From assembly GCF_003725335.1 (NCBI RefSeq), contig NZ_QIBY01000009.1, positions 1 to 64,000 of the forward strand: a DNA stretch of 64,000 nt, given 5' to 3'. Both the position numbers and the translations under genes were made by a program. Numbering within the stretch: position 1 is the first letter of the stretch; each line of letters opens with the position of its first letter. The notes beneath the pieces are model-generated. The model was not told where the DNA came from. It ran no database searches and saw only the letters and a program-made list of their open reading frames with translations. This document shows positions 16,898 to 25,591 of the stretch, in pieces. The DNA is from Parvibacter caecicola (lineage in GTDB: Bacteria; Actinomycetota; Coriobacteriia; Coriobacteriales; Eggerthellaceae).

Positions 16898-18823
16898 ATG
16901 CTTACCTATCAGCTGGACCGGCAGGCGGGCGACCCGCTGTATGCGCAGTTGTATCGCGGAGTTCGCAATGATATAGAGTCGGGGGCCTTGCTAGCAGGGC
17001 AGAGGCTGCCCTCGAAGCGATCGCTCGCAAATCATCTGGGGCTAAGCGTGATCACCGTGGAAGGGGCGTATGCCCAGCTTGTGGCCGAGGGCTATATTGA
17101 AGCGCGGCCTCGTTGCGGGTTTTTCGTTTGTGCGGGAGGGGAAAGCGGAATCCTGCGGTGTCGGGAGTCAACTGCGTACGGAGGGGGAGTAGGCGGAGCG
17201 TCAAAGCCCAGGAGGCGTTGCGCTGAAGGGGGCGTTGCATTCGCGGGCGAGAGGCGAAGCGAACCGCGCGACGAGGTGAGTTTCCCCATTAGCGCCGGCA
17301 AGGGCGGGACGGAAAGCCGGCTTAACGCAGGGACGGAAAACCGGTTTGGCACCGGGGCGGTCCTGAACGATATCACAACCATCGGCGCCTGCCCTTCCGC
17401 CGTAGAAAAGCAGGCGTGCGCCAACGGAGAGTTGCTGGCCGACCTGACTGGGGCTGCCGCGCCAGCCGGGCTTTTCCCTTACGCGGCCTGGGCTCGCACC
17501 ATGCGGCGCATGCTAAGCGACGGCAGCGAGGAGGCCTTGCTCTCGTCGGGCGACGGTCGGGGCACGTGGCAGCTGCGCCGAGCCATCGCCAATCACTTGC
17601 GGGGGTTCCGCGGCATGGAGGTGAACCCAGAGCAGATAGTGATTGGTTCCGGCGCGCAAACTCTTTATGGCCTGCTGGTGCAGCTGTTGGGGCGGCAGCG
17701 CGTTTTCGCTATCGAAAATCCGGGCTACCCGCGGCTGGCGCGCATTTATGAAAGCAACGATGTGCCCCTGCGCTTTGTGGGGCTTGACGAGAAGGGACCG
17801 CTGCCGGACAGTTTGGCGGCTACCGGCGCCAGCGTGTTCCATTGCATGCCGTCGCACCAGTTTCCCACGGGCGTCACTACCGCGGTGGCGCGACGGCGGC
17901 AGCTGCTGGAATGGGCGGCGGCCCCAGCGCCAGACGGTCTGCGTCGCTATCTGATAGAGGACGACTTCGACTGCGAATTTCGCATGAGCGGCCGGCCGGT
18001 GCCTCCGCTGCAAGCGCTGGACGAGGCGGAGAGCGTCATCTACGCCAACACGTTCACGAAAACGCTGGGAGCGGCGTTTCGCATTGGCTACATGGTACTG
18101 CCGCCGCATCTGACGGAGCAGTTTCGGCGGCGACTGGGCTTTTACGCCTGCACGGTAGGGGCGCTGGAGCAGCTGACCTTGGCGCGATTCATAGAGTCGG
18201 GGGAGTACGAGCGCCACGTGAACCGGCAGCGCGCGCATTTTCGCAAGCTGCAGCATGCGTTTGCGGCGGCGTTGGCGGAAGCGGATGGTGTAGGGCGGCT
18301 GCGCTTGGTGAACCTGGGCGTCGGGCTGCATTTCGTAATGGAAGTGGCGAAGGGGCCGGATGACCTGGAGAGGTCGAGGGCGATTGGAACGCCAGCGACA
18401 GACGCGCCTAATGCTTGGAACGCAGCGGCCCCGGGGGTGTCGAACATGCGCGATGCTGCGGAAGCGGAAGAGGCGATTGCCGCACGCGCTGCTCAGTTTG
18501 GCGTGCTGCTGGCGCCGATGAGCCGTTATTGTTTCGGCACCGATAGTGCCGCTGGGCAGGATGGCCGCAGCGCCGGTGCGGGCGCCTTTGGAAAGTTCGG
18601 TGGTCCTGCCTGCGCCGAAGAAGAGCCATCCGGCGGGATTCGGCGGACTTCCAGGGCCAAAGCGCTGCGCTCCGAAGCCGTGAGCGCAGCCAGGCGGCGG
18701 CAGTTCTCTGCCCTGGTCGCCCAACGCCCGCCATCGTTCCTGGTGAACTGCACCGCTCTCGCTCCTGAAGCCATCGTCCCTACCGTCAACGCCATAGTGC
18801 GCGCGGTGGAAGAGGCTGATTGA
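16898..18823 (+). CDS. pdxR: PdxR/MocR-type regulator: GntR domain plus aminotransferase-like domain
   Basis: 641 residues; MocR regulators are normally ~450-490. Residues 1-~75 are a GntR winged helix (PLYAQLYRGVRNDIESGALLAG..LPSKRSLANHLGLSVITVEGAYAQL). After a ~75-residue low-complexity insert comes a fold-type I aminotransferase domain with FCMPSHQFPTG-type block, EDDFDCEF and the PLP-lysine segment NTFTKTLGAAFRIGY. A second long insert lies near the C-terminus. The start at 16898 follows GGAAGGAGCGG. Divergence from pdxST fits PdxR, which senses PLP and controls pdxST in Actinobacteria and Firmicutes. The symbol is assigned by context plus domains. Confidence 0.85.
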   Translation: MLTYQLDRQAGDPLYAQLYRGVRNDIESGALLAGQRLPSKRSLANHLGLSVITVEGAYAQLVAEGYIEARPRCGFFVCAGGESGILRCRESTAYGGGVGGASKPRRRCAEGGVAFAGERRSEPRDEVSFPISAGKGGTESRLNAGTENRFGTGAVLNDITTIGACPSAVEKQACANGELLADLTGAAAPAGLFPYAAWARTMRRMLSDGSEEALLSSGDGRGTWQLRRAIANHLRGFRGMEVNPEQIVIGSGAQTLYGLLVQLLGRQRVFAIENPGYPRLARIYESNDVPLRFVGLDEKGPLPDSLAATGASVFHCMPSHQFPTGVTTAVARRRQLLEWAAAPAPDGLRRYLIEDDFDCEFRMSGRPVPPLQALDEAESVIYANTFTKTLGAAFRIGYMVLPPHLTEQFRRRLGFYACTVGALEQLTLARFIESGEYERHVNRQRAHFRKLQHAFAAALAEADGVGRLRLVNLGVGLHFVMEVAKGPDDLERSRAIGTPATDAPNAWNAAAPGVSNMRDAAEAEEAIAARAAQFGVLLAPMSRYCFGTDSAAGQDGRSAGAGAFGKFGGPACAEEEPSGGIRRTSRAKALRSEAVSAARRRQFSALVAQRPPSFLVNCTALAPEAIVPTVNAIVRAVEEAD

Positions 18824-18956
18824 TTCCATCAAGATGTTCACTCGGATACGTGCATTACGCAATTTGGGCATGTATTCCGGTTGAATTGAGGGAGACGCTC
18901 GTCAGCGGTAGCGGAGGAAGGCAAAACTGATAATAAGGCGCTGATGCAGCCGCACC

Positions 18957-19112
18957 TCAGCCCTCGACCTTTCGCGAACCTTCTGCCAAACGAAAAAGCT
19001 CTTCTTCGCTGTGGACGCCGCATTTCTGAAAGATGTTTCGGCGATGGGTTTTCGCTGTCTCGCGGGAAATGACGAGCTCGGAAGCAATCTCGTCAAGCGA
19101 CTTGCTTTAGTT
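18957..19112 (-). pseudogene. LuxR-type helix-turn-helix remnant
   Basis: About 49 codons read KSLDEIASELVISRETAKTH, then RRNIFQKCGV and EEELFRLAEG before a TGA: a clear LuxR C-terminal DNA-binding domain. An in-frame TAA stands immediately upstream and no start or N-terminal part exists. Large multi-span LuxR regulators are abundant in Eggerthellaceae; this looks like the last trace of one. Confidence 0.7.
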
Positions 19113-19161
19113 TCGGCTGTCCGGCGGCTTCTGTGGCTTTGCCGCGGAGGACTGCTCGGGC

Positions 19162-19193
19162 TTGACAGTTTTTTGACTTTCCAGTCTTATGAT
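19162..19193 (+). promoter_or_regulatory. Promoter with TTGAC direct repeat upstream of the response regulator
   Basis: TTGAC at 19162 and again at 19173 (11 bp apart), then TATGAT 10 bases after the second box. The same layout recurs upstream of the lipoprotein gene at 21238-21269. OmpR-family regulators bind direct repeats with about 10-11 bp spacing, so this is probably the operon's own regulator site. Confidence 0.6.
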
Positions 19194-19215
19194 TTGCAAG
19201 ATTGGAGGCAGCAAC

Positions 19216-19890
19216 ATGACCCAAAAGATTCTCGTGGTTGACGACGAGCCTATGCTCACCGACCTGCTGGACGCGCACCTGACCCAGCGCGGATATTTGG
19301 TTTGGAAGGTTAACAACGCAGAAGATGCCCTGGCGAAGCTGACCTTGAAGCCCGACCTTATTTTGCTGGATATAGGCATGCCGGGGATAGATGGGCTGCA
19401 GCTTTGCCAGACTATCAGGAGTCATGTAGGCTGCCCTATTTTGTTTCTTACGGCGCGCATCACCGAACAGGACAAGATTGACGGCCTTGCAGTCGGCGGG
19501 GACGACTACATCACGAAGCCCTTTAGTCTGCGAGAGCTTACGGCGCGCATTGAGGCACATCTGCGTCGGGAGGTCCGGGGGAGCCAAACATCGGAAGTAG
19601 TGGCCGCGCAGGGCCTCCTCATCAATCGGTCCCAGCGGAAGGTGTTCGCTGGGAATCGGGAAATAGCCTTCTCGAAGCGCGAGTTCGACATCTTGGATTT
19701 CCTGGCGTCTCATCCCAACCAGGTTTTTGACCGTGAGCGCATTTACACAGCGGTATGGGGCATCGACGGCCAGGGGGATGCCGGCGTTGTCAAAGAGCAT
19801 GTGCGCAAAATTCGCCAGAAGCTCTTGAAGGCCTGCGGCAGCGAGCCCATTGAAACGGTTTGGGGAATGGGGTACCGGTGGAAGGCGTGA
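19216..19890 (+). CDS. OmpR/PhoB-family response regulator
   Basis: 224 residues. The receiver domain has DDEP, phosphoacceptor Asp in LILLDIGMPGIDG, and the conserved Thr/Lys in FLTAR and ITKPFS. The C-terminal winged helix runs from about residue 130 (FSKREFDILDFLASHPNQVFDRERIYTAVWG to VWGMGYRWKA). The ATG at 19216 has GGAGG upstream. It overlaps or abuts the sensor kinase and heads an operon of kinase, lipoproteins and ABC transporter, which it presumably regulates. Confidence 0.94.
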   Translation: MTQKILVVDDEPMLTDLLDAHLTQRGYLVWKVNNAEDALAKLTLKPDLILLDIGMPGIDGLQLCQTIRSHVGCPILFLTARITEQDKIDGLAVGGDDYITKPFSLRELTARIEAHLRREVRGSQTSEVVAAQGLLINRSQRKVFAGNREIAFSKREFDILDFLASHPNQVFDRERIYTAVWGIDGQGDAGVVKEHVRKIRQKLLKACGSEPIETVWGMGYRWKA

Positions 19891-21176
19891 AGAAGAAGTC
19901 GCTCAAAGGCGAGTTCGTCCGAACCGTGACGGTAACCATGCTTGCCGTTGCTCTGGCCAGCGGCCTTGCGATCTTCGGCTGCATCCAGTTGCAGAAATTC
20001 ATCTTGCCAGATTCCAACGAGGCATGGCTCACCCAGAGGGTCACTGCTGCCGACGGCACCGTTTCGGAAGCGACCATCCGAGTTGAGATCGGCGGACAGG
20101 CGCAGTCGCTCGGCCGCCTCGTCCAGGATGGCGCGGAGAGCGACCCCGGCCAAACGGCGAGTTACGCCGTTGACCGCATAGACTCCAGCTTCTCAATGCT
20201 CACAGATAAGGCGAAAGCCGTCTATCGCATCTCGCAGGTGGCCATGGTCGGGCTGCCGCTCCTCTTCGCTATCCTTGGCATTGCGTTGGGAGGGCAGTGG
20301 TTCTATCGGAAGAGACTGGAGCCTCCCATCCGCGCGCTCGCTGACGCAACCTCCCACGTCCGCCGCCAAGACCTCGACTTTCGAGTGCACTGCGATTCCG
20401 CCGACGAGCTGGGCCAGCTCTGCGTTGCCTTTGAAAGCATGCGCCAGGCCCTTGTCGACAACAACCGCCTCCTGTGGGACATGCTGGAAGAGCGCCGAGC
20501 CCTCCAGGCGTCCGTGGCCCACGATCTGCGCAACCCCATTGCCATCATGGGAGGCTATGTGGAGCACTTGCAAGAAAGCCGCAAGGCGGGCCTTTTGACC
20601 GATGAGGAATTGGACAGGGCGCTTGTCAACTTGGAATCCGCTGCCGATCGTATGGGACGCTACACCGAAGCCATGCGCGAAGTGGGCGCTATCGAGGAGG
20701 TGGAGGTTCGCCTCGAGGAGACGAGCCTTCCGGAATTTCTGGAGGGCCTGGGCGATTCTCTGGCCGTGCTGTGCCGCGGCAGTTCCGCACGGCTGACCTA
20801 TCACGTCTCCATGCCGGAGTGCACGGCTGTCTTCGACGGCGAGCTTCTGTATCGCATTCTTGAAAACCTGGTGGGCAACGCCCTTCGCTACGCCCACCGC
20901 GAGATTGTTCTTGAGTTCCACCTAGAAGACGAATTGCTAGCGGCCACGGTAACCGATGACGGCCCCGGCTTCTCAGAGGCGGCGCTTCGAAAGAGAGATG
21001 CCTTGTTCTTCACCGAGGATGCCTCCGGCGGCCACTTGGGCCTGGGACTTGCTATGAGCCGGATATTCTGCAGGAAGATGGGAGGATCCCTAGAACTGTC
21101 AAACGGCGATACGGGCGCCCGCGTAAAGGTGTTGATTGCTGTCAACTTCCCCCAGAGAGGCGTTGCAAACAGCTGA
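19878..21176 (+). CDS. Sensor histidine kinase
   Basis: About 432 residues; GTG at 19878 or 19887 are the candidate starts, both overlapping the response-regulator stop. Two membrane spans (near LAVALASGLAIFGCIQL and VGLPLLFAILGIALGGQWFY) flank a ~90-residue extracellular domain. HAMP-like linker, H-box VAHDLRNPIAIMGGYVEHL, N-box ILENLVGNALRYA, G-boxes DDGPGFSE and GGHLGLGLAMSRIF follow. It pairs with the upstream regulator; the sensed signal is unknown, but the linked ABC genes suggest an envelope-active compound. Confidence 0.92.
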   Translation: MEGVKKKSLKGEFVRTVTVTMLAVALASGLAIFGCIQLQKFILPDSNEAWLTQRVTAADGTVSEATIRVEIGGQAQSLGRLVQDGAESDPGQTASYAVDRIDSSFSMLTDKAKAVYRISQVAMVGLPLLFAILGIALGGQWFYRKRLEPPIRALADATSHVRRQDLDFRVHCDSADELGQLCVAFESMRQALVDNNRLLWDMLEERRALQASVAHDLRNPIAIMGGYVEHLQESRKAGLLTDEELDRALVNLESAADRMGRYTEAMREVGAIEEVEVRLEETSLPEFLEGLGDSLAVLCRGSSARLTYHVSMPECTAVFDGELLYRILENLVGNALRYAHREIVLEFHLEDELLAATVTDDGPGFSEAALRKRDALFFTEDASGGHLGLGLAMSRIFCRKMGGSLELSNGDTGARVKVLIAVNFPQRGVANS

Positions 21177-21237
21177 CGTAAAGCCGCTGGCGGCAATCTT
21201 CGCCGGCACCCCTTAGCATCTCTGAATTTTTCGCCGC

Positions 21238-21269
21238 TTGACCGGTTTTTGACTTTTGCCCCCTAGGCT
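21238..21269 (+). promoter_or_regulatory. Second TTGAC-repeat promoter, upstream of the lipoprotein
   Basis: TTGAC at 21238 and 21249 and a -10-like TAGGCT at 21264, giving the same 11-bp repeat and 10-base gap as the promoter at 19162. This suggests the regulator activates the transporter genes as well as its own. Confidence 0.55.
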
Positions 21270-21298
21270 GGAGCAGAAAGTTGCAAAGGAGGTCTTGC

Positions 21299-22333
21299 AT
21301 GCGAGTAAAACCTATCTTGGCCGCGCTGCTCGGCGCGGCCCTTCTGTCCGCTTCCGCCTGCACCAGCTACGATATTCCGGACGAAACCCCCGCGGCCGCG
21401 CCGGACGATGCAGCGAACCCCTTCCAAGAGGCGCAGGATGATACGAGCCTCATGGCCATGCTCAGCCACGAGGCCGTAAACCCGCCCTTGTCCGACAACG
21501 GCGAGCGGGAGCCGTTTCCCTACGACGGTGGAGAGTTTCGTCTGGACTATCATTTCTCCGTCACCGGCGACTTGGACAGCGTGGGCTTTCTCCTCTTCTT
21601 GGACGGAAAGCCCCAGCCCTATCGCACCGACGGGCAATCGTCCGACTATGCCTACTGCCACACGTTCGACGCGGCAGAGGATCAAGAGGTCTCCTTCCTC
21701 TTCGAGCCGGTGAGCGGAAAGGCCGGCGATACGCTGAACTTAACCATCGTCAGCATAACGAATCCCGATTTCCAGCCAGATATGGAAAGCACGTCAAGCT
21801 ATGGGTGGTACCACAATGCGCTGCCCGTTAGCATGGAAATGAGCTTCAGCGCCGACCCTCCTTCGGCTGCCGCTGCTGCACCGGGCCCGGCGGAGGCTCT
21901 TTCCTCCTGCAGCGTGAGAGAGGAAAAGGCCACGGCCCAGTACGTGGAAGAAGACCTGGCCCAGGCGGGGTGGCCAGACATAACCATGGATACGCTGGAT
22001 GACGGGGTTTATTACACGCTCACCCTCGGTGGCGACACGGTATTCGACAACCTTACCGTTGACGAGCCGGTGCCGGTGCGCTTTACCCTGTGCGGCACCC
22101 CCGGCGCGCGTTACGACATCTCCTTTTTCCTCAACCACCAACCGGTGGCGATGAACGGAGAAACGTCGAGTGCTGTAACGCTGAGCAAAGGAGGCGTGGC
22201 CGTTGTGGAGGGTGTCATCGACCCGTCTCTATTGGGCAAACTCAGCACGTTCTACTGTGTGGCGGTGCCCGCAGAAAACACGAACACGCCCTTTTACAAA
22301 ACCAACTCGATACTACTTTTCCAGGAGGCCTAA
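21299..22333 (+). CDS. Lipoprotein linked to the ABC transporter module
   Basis: 344 residues with a lipoprotein signal (LLGAALLSASACTSY; lipidated Cys near residue 21). Two beta-rich halves look like tandem immunoglobulin-like domains: each contains an F-x-L-Y/T-L strand pattern and a phrase on a displayed ligand (VGFLLFLDGKPQPYRTDG; ISFFLNHQPVAMNGE), and each half ends with a 'FYCVAVPAEN/FLFEPVSGK' type strand. No family name recognised. The ATG at 21299 has AAAGGAGG. It is exported and anchored, probably a sensor-accessory or binding component for the efflux system that follows four bases downstream. Confidence 0.75.
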   Translation: MRVKPILAALLGAALLSASACTSYDIPDETPAAAPDDAANPFQEAQDDTSLMAMLSHEAVNPPLSDNGEREPFPYDGGEFRLDYHFSVTGDLDSVGFLLFLDGKPQPYRTDGQSSDYAYCHTFDAAEDQEVSFLFEPVSGKAGDTLNLTIVSITNPDFQPDMESTSSYGWYHNALPVSMEMSFSADPPSAAAAAPGPAEALSSCSVREEKATAQYVEEDLAQAGWPDITMDTLDDGVYYTLTLGGDTVFDNLTVDEPVPVRFTLCGTPGARYDISFFLNHQPVAMNGETSSAVTLSKGGVAVVEGVIDPSLLGKLSTFYCVAVPAENTNTPFYKTNSILLFQEA

Positions 22334-22336
22334 GTT

Positions 22337-23503
22337 ATGAGAAAAGCCCTCTGCACCGCACTGGCCCTGTCGCTGTTCGCCCTTGGGGCTTGCAGCCCCC
22401 AAGCGCCCACGGACAGCTTCGAAGAGGCGGCGCCGGAAACCCCTTCCGCCTCGCTGCCGGCCGACGACGTCATGACGGCCAAGGAGCCAGCTCGAGTTCC
22501 AAACTCCTTTACTTTCGACAGTGCTCTCTTTTCAGGGAAGCTGACGGGCTGCTTCTATGCCCAAGCGGGTATGTTGCTTGTCTGCGCCGACGAGCTGTAC
22601 CTCTACGACACTGCCTCCGGCACGGTGCGGGCTCGCTGTTCAGTACCGTCACAGGACTTCGACGTAGTGCCGTTCGAGGGCGGCATCGTCCTTACGGCCC
22701 TGGGCGACACGGGGGCAATCGCCTACATCTACGACCGCGAGCTGAATTTGACGGAATCTCTCTCATTGGAAGAGCTGGTGCCCGACGACCCTGTGGTTAG
22801 CCCTAGCTGTGTAGCGACATCGAGCGATGGAAACCAGCTGGCCATAGCGGGCCTTGACGCCCTCTACCTTTACGACCGTCCAACCGGTCAGCTGACCACG
22901 CTGCTCGACATCACCCAAGGCACTGGCGAGGCCGGCATAGAGATGGCGTCGCTGGGCGGCGTCGCCTTTACCCCCGACAGCAACCGCGTGGCCTTTTTCG
23001 GCAGCGGCTTTCCTGTCCAAAGCGCCGACGGCACGGAAGGCACGCCGGTGTGGGGGACCGTAGGCATTGACGGGGGCAATCCCGAACTTACCTGGCTGGA
23101 CGCGGAAGATGCCGAGGAGATGCTACGGGCCGGCGGCAGGCTGTTCTTCCCGCCGACGATCTCGCATGTCGATGGGAGCCTTCCTTGGGTCGATGCGGCG
23201 AGCGCCGCCGCGCACCGGCTCGACTTTTCCACGAGCGATGAGGGGCGAGATGGCGTCTACGTTTCGGAACAGGGCAAGTACGTCGCCACTGCCGAACTGG
23301 GCGACGCCCTTACCGTGCGGGTCTATGCCGTCGATTCCGGTGAACTTCTGACCACCGAGACCATCGAGGTGGACGATTCCCGCTATGTGGGGCGGATTCC
23401 CCAGGTGAGCATCTTGGACGATTCGCAGTCTGCCGTTGTGCTTCTTGGCTGTGGCATAGAGGAGATCGATACGGCGGTATCCACGTTTAGTTTCGGGGCC
23501 TAG
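22337..23503 (+). CDS. Beta-propeller lipoprotein
   Basis: 388 residues with lipobox LFALGACSPQ (Cys near residue 19). Repeating units such as DELYLYDTASGTVRARC, GAIAYIYDRELNLTESLSL, DALYLYDRPTGQLTTLLD and GDALTVRVYAVDSGELLTTETI have the pattern of a WD40/YVTN-like propeller. The blade style recurs in the C-terminal domain of the permease fusion at 25588. Its position between the first lipoprotein and the ATPase suggests an extracellular part of the transporter module. Ligand unknown. Confidence 0.75.
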   Translation: MRKALCTALALSLFALGACSPQAPTDSFEEAAPETPSASLPADDVMTAKEPARVPNSFTFDSALFSGKLTGCFYAQAGMLLVCADELYLYDTASGTVRARCSVPSQDFDVVPFEGGIVLTALGDTGAIAYIYDRELNLTESLSLEELVPDDPVVSPSCVATSSDGNQLAIAGLDALYLYDRPTGQLTTLLDITQGTGEAGIEMASLGGVAFTPDSNRVAFFGSGFPVQSADGTEGTPVWGTVGIDGGNPELTWLDAEDAEEMLRAGGRLFFPPTISHVDGSLPWVDAASAAAHRLDFSTSDEGRDGVYVSEQGKYVATAELGDALTVRVYAVDSGELLTTETIEVDDSRYVGRIPQVSILDDSQSAVVLLGCGIEEIDTAVSTFSFGA

Positions 23504-23504
23504 C

Positions 23505-24383
23505 ATGGAAATCCGATTCGACAACGTGGCAAAGCGCTACAAGGGCAACTATGCGCTGAAAGACTTCAGCGCCACGCTGGGCGAGGGCGTTTTCGGGCTG
23601 CTGGGCGAAAACGGCGCCGGAAAGACGACGCTCATCAGCATCCTCGTGGGCATCTTGCGCGCCGACGGCGGGACAGTGAGAGCCGATGGGCGCGACGTTG
23701 GGGCACAGGGCCGCGCGTTTCTGGCCGATTTGGGCTATATGCCGCAGTACCCGGTCTTCTACCGCGACTTCACCGTGGGGGATTTCCTTCTCTACATGGG
23801 AGCGCTAAAGAGCCTGTCCCCGGCTTTGGCGCGAAGCCGCGCGGCGGAATTGCTGGACACCGTGAATCTGGCCGACGCGCGGGACAAGAAGATCGGTGCC
23901 CTTTCGGGGGGCATGCGCCAGAGACTCGGCATTGCCCAGGCCATGCTATCCGACCCGAAGGTCCTGGTGCTGGACGAGCCCACCGCCGGCCTGGACCCGG
24001 GCGAGCGCATCCGCTTTCGCAACCTTATCTCCCGCTTCGCCCCTGGGCGCACCATCCTTCTAGCCACCCACATCGTGCCCGACGTTGAGTGCATTGCCAC
24101 GGAAATCCTGCTGCTGCGCCGCGGCAAGCTGCTCATGCAAGGAGCGCCGGGGGCACTGGAGCAAAGCATCGCGGGCAAAGTGTGGGAGGTAACGGCGGAC
24201 CTGGAACAATCCCGGCGGCTGGCCGAACGCTGCTGCATCGGCAACATGAAACAGGACGGCCCCCTCTTCTCGCTTCGTATCGTCAGCGACGAGTGCCCCT
24301 GTGCGGGGGCTCGGCCAGCGCAACCGAACCTGGAAGACGTGTTCCTGTATTTCTGCCAGGACGGCGATGCACCATGCGCCTAG
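23505..24383 (+). CDS. ABC transporter ATP-binding protein
   Basis: 292 residues. Walker A GENGAGKTT, Q-loop region YMPQYPVFYRDFT, signature LSGGMRQRLG, Walker B VLVLDEPTAGLDPGE and H-loop ATHIVPDVE are intact. It resembles the drug/peptide-exporter ATPases (BcrA/CcmA type) that work with ABC-2 permeases. Its stop codon overlaps the next permease start, and it should energise the two permeases that follow. Confidence 0.93.
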   Translation: MEIRFDNVAKRYKGNYALKDFSATLGEGVFGLLGENGAGKTTLISILVGILRADGGTVRADGRDVGAQGRAFLADLGYMPQYPVFYRDFTVGDFLLYMGALKSLSPALARSRAAELLDTVNLADARDKKIGALSGGMRQRLGIAQAMLSDPKVLVLDEPTAGLDPGERIRFRNLISRFAPGRTILLATHIVPDVECIATEILLLRRGKLLMQGAPGALEQSIAGKVWEVTADLEQSRRLAERCCIGNMKQDGPLFSLRIVSDECPCAGARPAQPNLEDVFLYFCQDGDAPCA

Positions 24384-25591
24384 TCTGGTACGAATTCGCC
24401 AAGCTTTTCTGTCGGCGATCGGTTCTCGTGCTCTTCGTCCTGTTCAGCGTTATAAACCTGACCAAGATCTACAGCGAGTGGGATGCCTATTCGTTTCTGG
24501 CCGACGGAAGCGGCGAGCGCAGCTGGCACACCGTCTACTGGCAGCTCTACGACCAGTACCAAGGCCCCATTACGCCCGAAAAGGTGCAGCAGCTGCTGGC
24601 GACGTGGCAGCCTTTGGCCCAGGCCACAGCGGACATGACCGCCAGCACCGCCACCGACGACGCCAACTCCCTGACGGGAAACCTCTACAGCGATCGGAAT
24701 CTACTGGAGAAGTACTTTGTCGATCCCATGCAGTATTGCTACGAATATGGTAACCGTGCTGCATCGGTGGCGGAAAAGGCGCGCCAGAACGCCGAGGCCG
24801 CGGCTCAGGCCGGGGCCTTGTACCAACAGCGGGAAAGCGCCGCCATATATCAAATCTACGCCGGTCGCACCGTGCCCGACTTCGCCTACACGGAGATGGC
24901 CAACTACTACCTGAACTACGACTTCTCCCTCGTTCTCGTACTGCTTCTGGGGCTCTATGGCGTGGCTGGCACCTTCGTGGAGGAGCGGGAAACCCAGATG
25001 GACCGGTTGCTGCTTACGAATCCCAATGGCGGCAGCCGCACCGTTCTCGCGAAGTTGATGGCAGCCAGCGGGTTTTTGCTGCTGGTGACCATGTGGTTCT
25101 CGCTGCTTGACCTGGCGGGCTTCGGGGCCGCCTTCGGCACATTAGAGGGCTTGGATTTGCCGGTGTACGCCATCCCCAGCTTCGCCGAAGCACCGATCGA
25201 CCTCAGCGTACTCCAATTCGCGGTGTTGGCGGCGGCGCTGCGAAGCATCGGGCTCTGGGCTCTGGGCATGGCCTGGCTTGCGGTGTCGCTGCGGGGCAGA
25301 AACGCCCTCGTCCCCCTTGTTGCCAACTTCGCGCTCACCGCCGTGCTCGTCATCGGCGGCGCGAGCATGGCCTATTCCCACTTTGTCTGGGCGAAAGCGC
25401 TCGATCCCTATTCGCTGCTGGCGGGCCGCCCTCTCCTGGCCCAGACGGAGTTTCTGGACATCGGCGGCTTCCCCGTCCTGTCCTGGCAGGTAGCGCTCGC
25501 AATCTCCCTGGTTGCGGGGCTCGTCGTTGCCGCAGCCATCTATCTGCTTTCGCCGCGAAACACCTACTGCCCTATTAGGAGGCTGCGATGA
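24374..25591 (+). CDS. ABC-2 type permease
   Basis: 405 residues starting inside the ATPase gene (ATG at 24374). One membrane span near the N-terminus, a ~170-residue extracellular loop with a coiled-coil segment (KARQNAEAAAQAGALYQQRE), then five or six C-terminal spans beginning VLVLLLGLYGVAGTFVEERETQMDRLL. This is the layout of ABC-2 permeases with a large outside domain. Its stop overlaps the next gene (ATGATG). Confidence 0.85.
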   Translation: MRLVWYEFAKLFCRRSVLVLFVLFSVINLTKIYSEWDAYSFLADGSGERSWHTVYWQLYDQYQGPITPEKVQQLLATWQPLAQATADMTASTATDDANSLTGNLYSDRNLLEKYFVDPMQYCYEYGNRAASVAEKARQNAEAAAQAGALYQQRESAAIYQIYAGRTVPDFAYTEMANYYLNYDFSLVLVLLLGLYGVAGTFVEERETQMDRLLLTNPNGGSRTVLAKLMAASGFLLLVTMWFSLLDLAGFGAAFGTLEGLDLPVYAIPSFAEAPIDLSVLQFAVLAAALRSIGLWALGMAWLAVSLRGRNALVPLVANFALTAVLVIGGASMAYSHFVWAKALDPYSLLAGRPLLAQTEFLDIGGFPVLSWQVALAISLVAGLVVAAAIYLLSPRNTYCPIRRLR

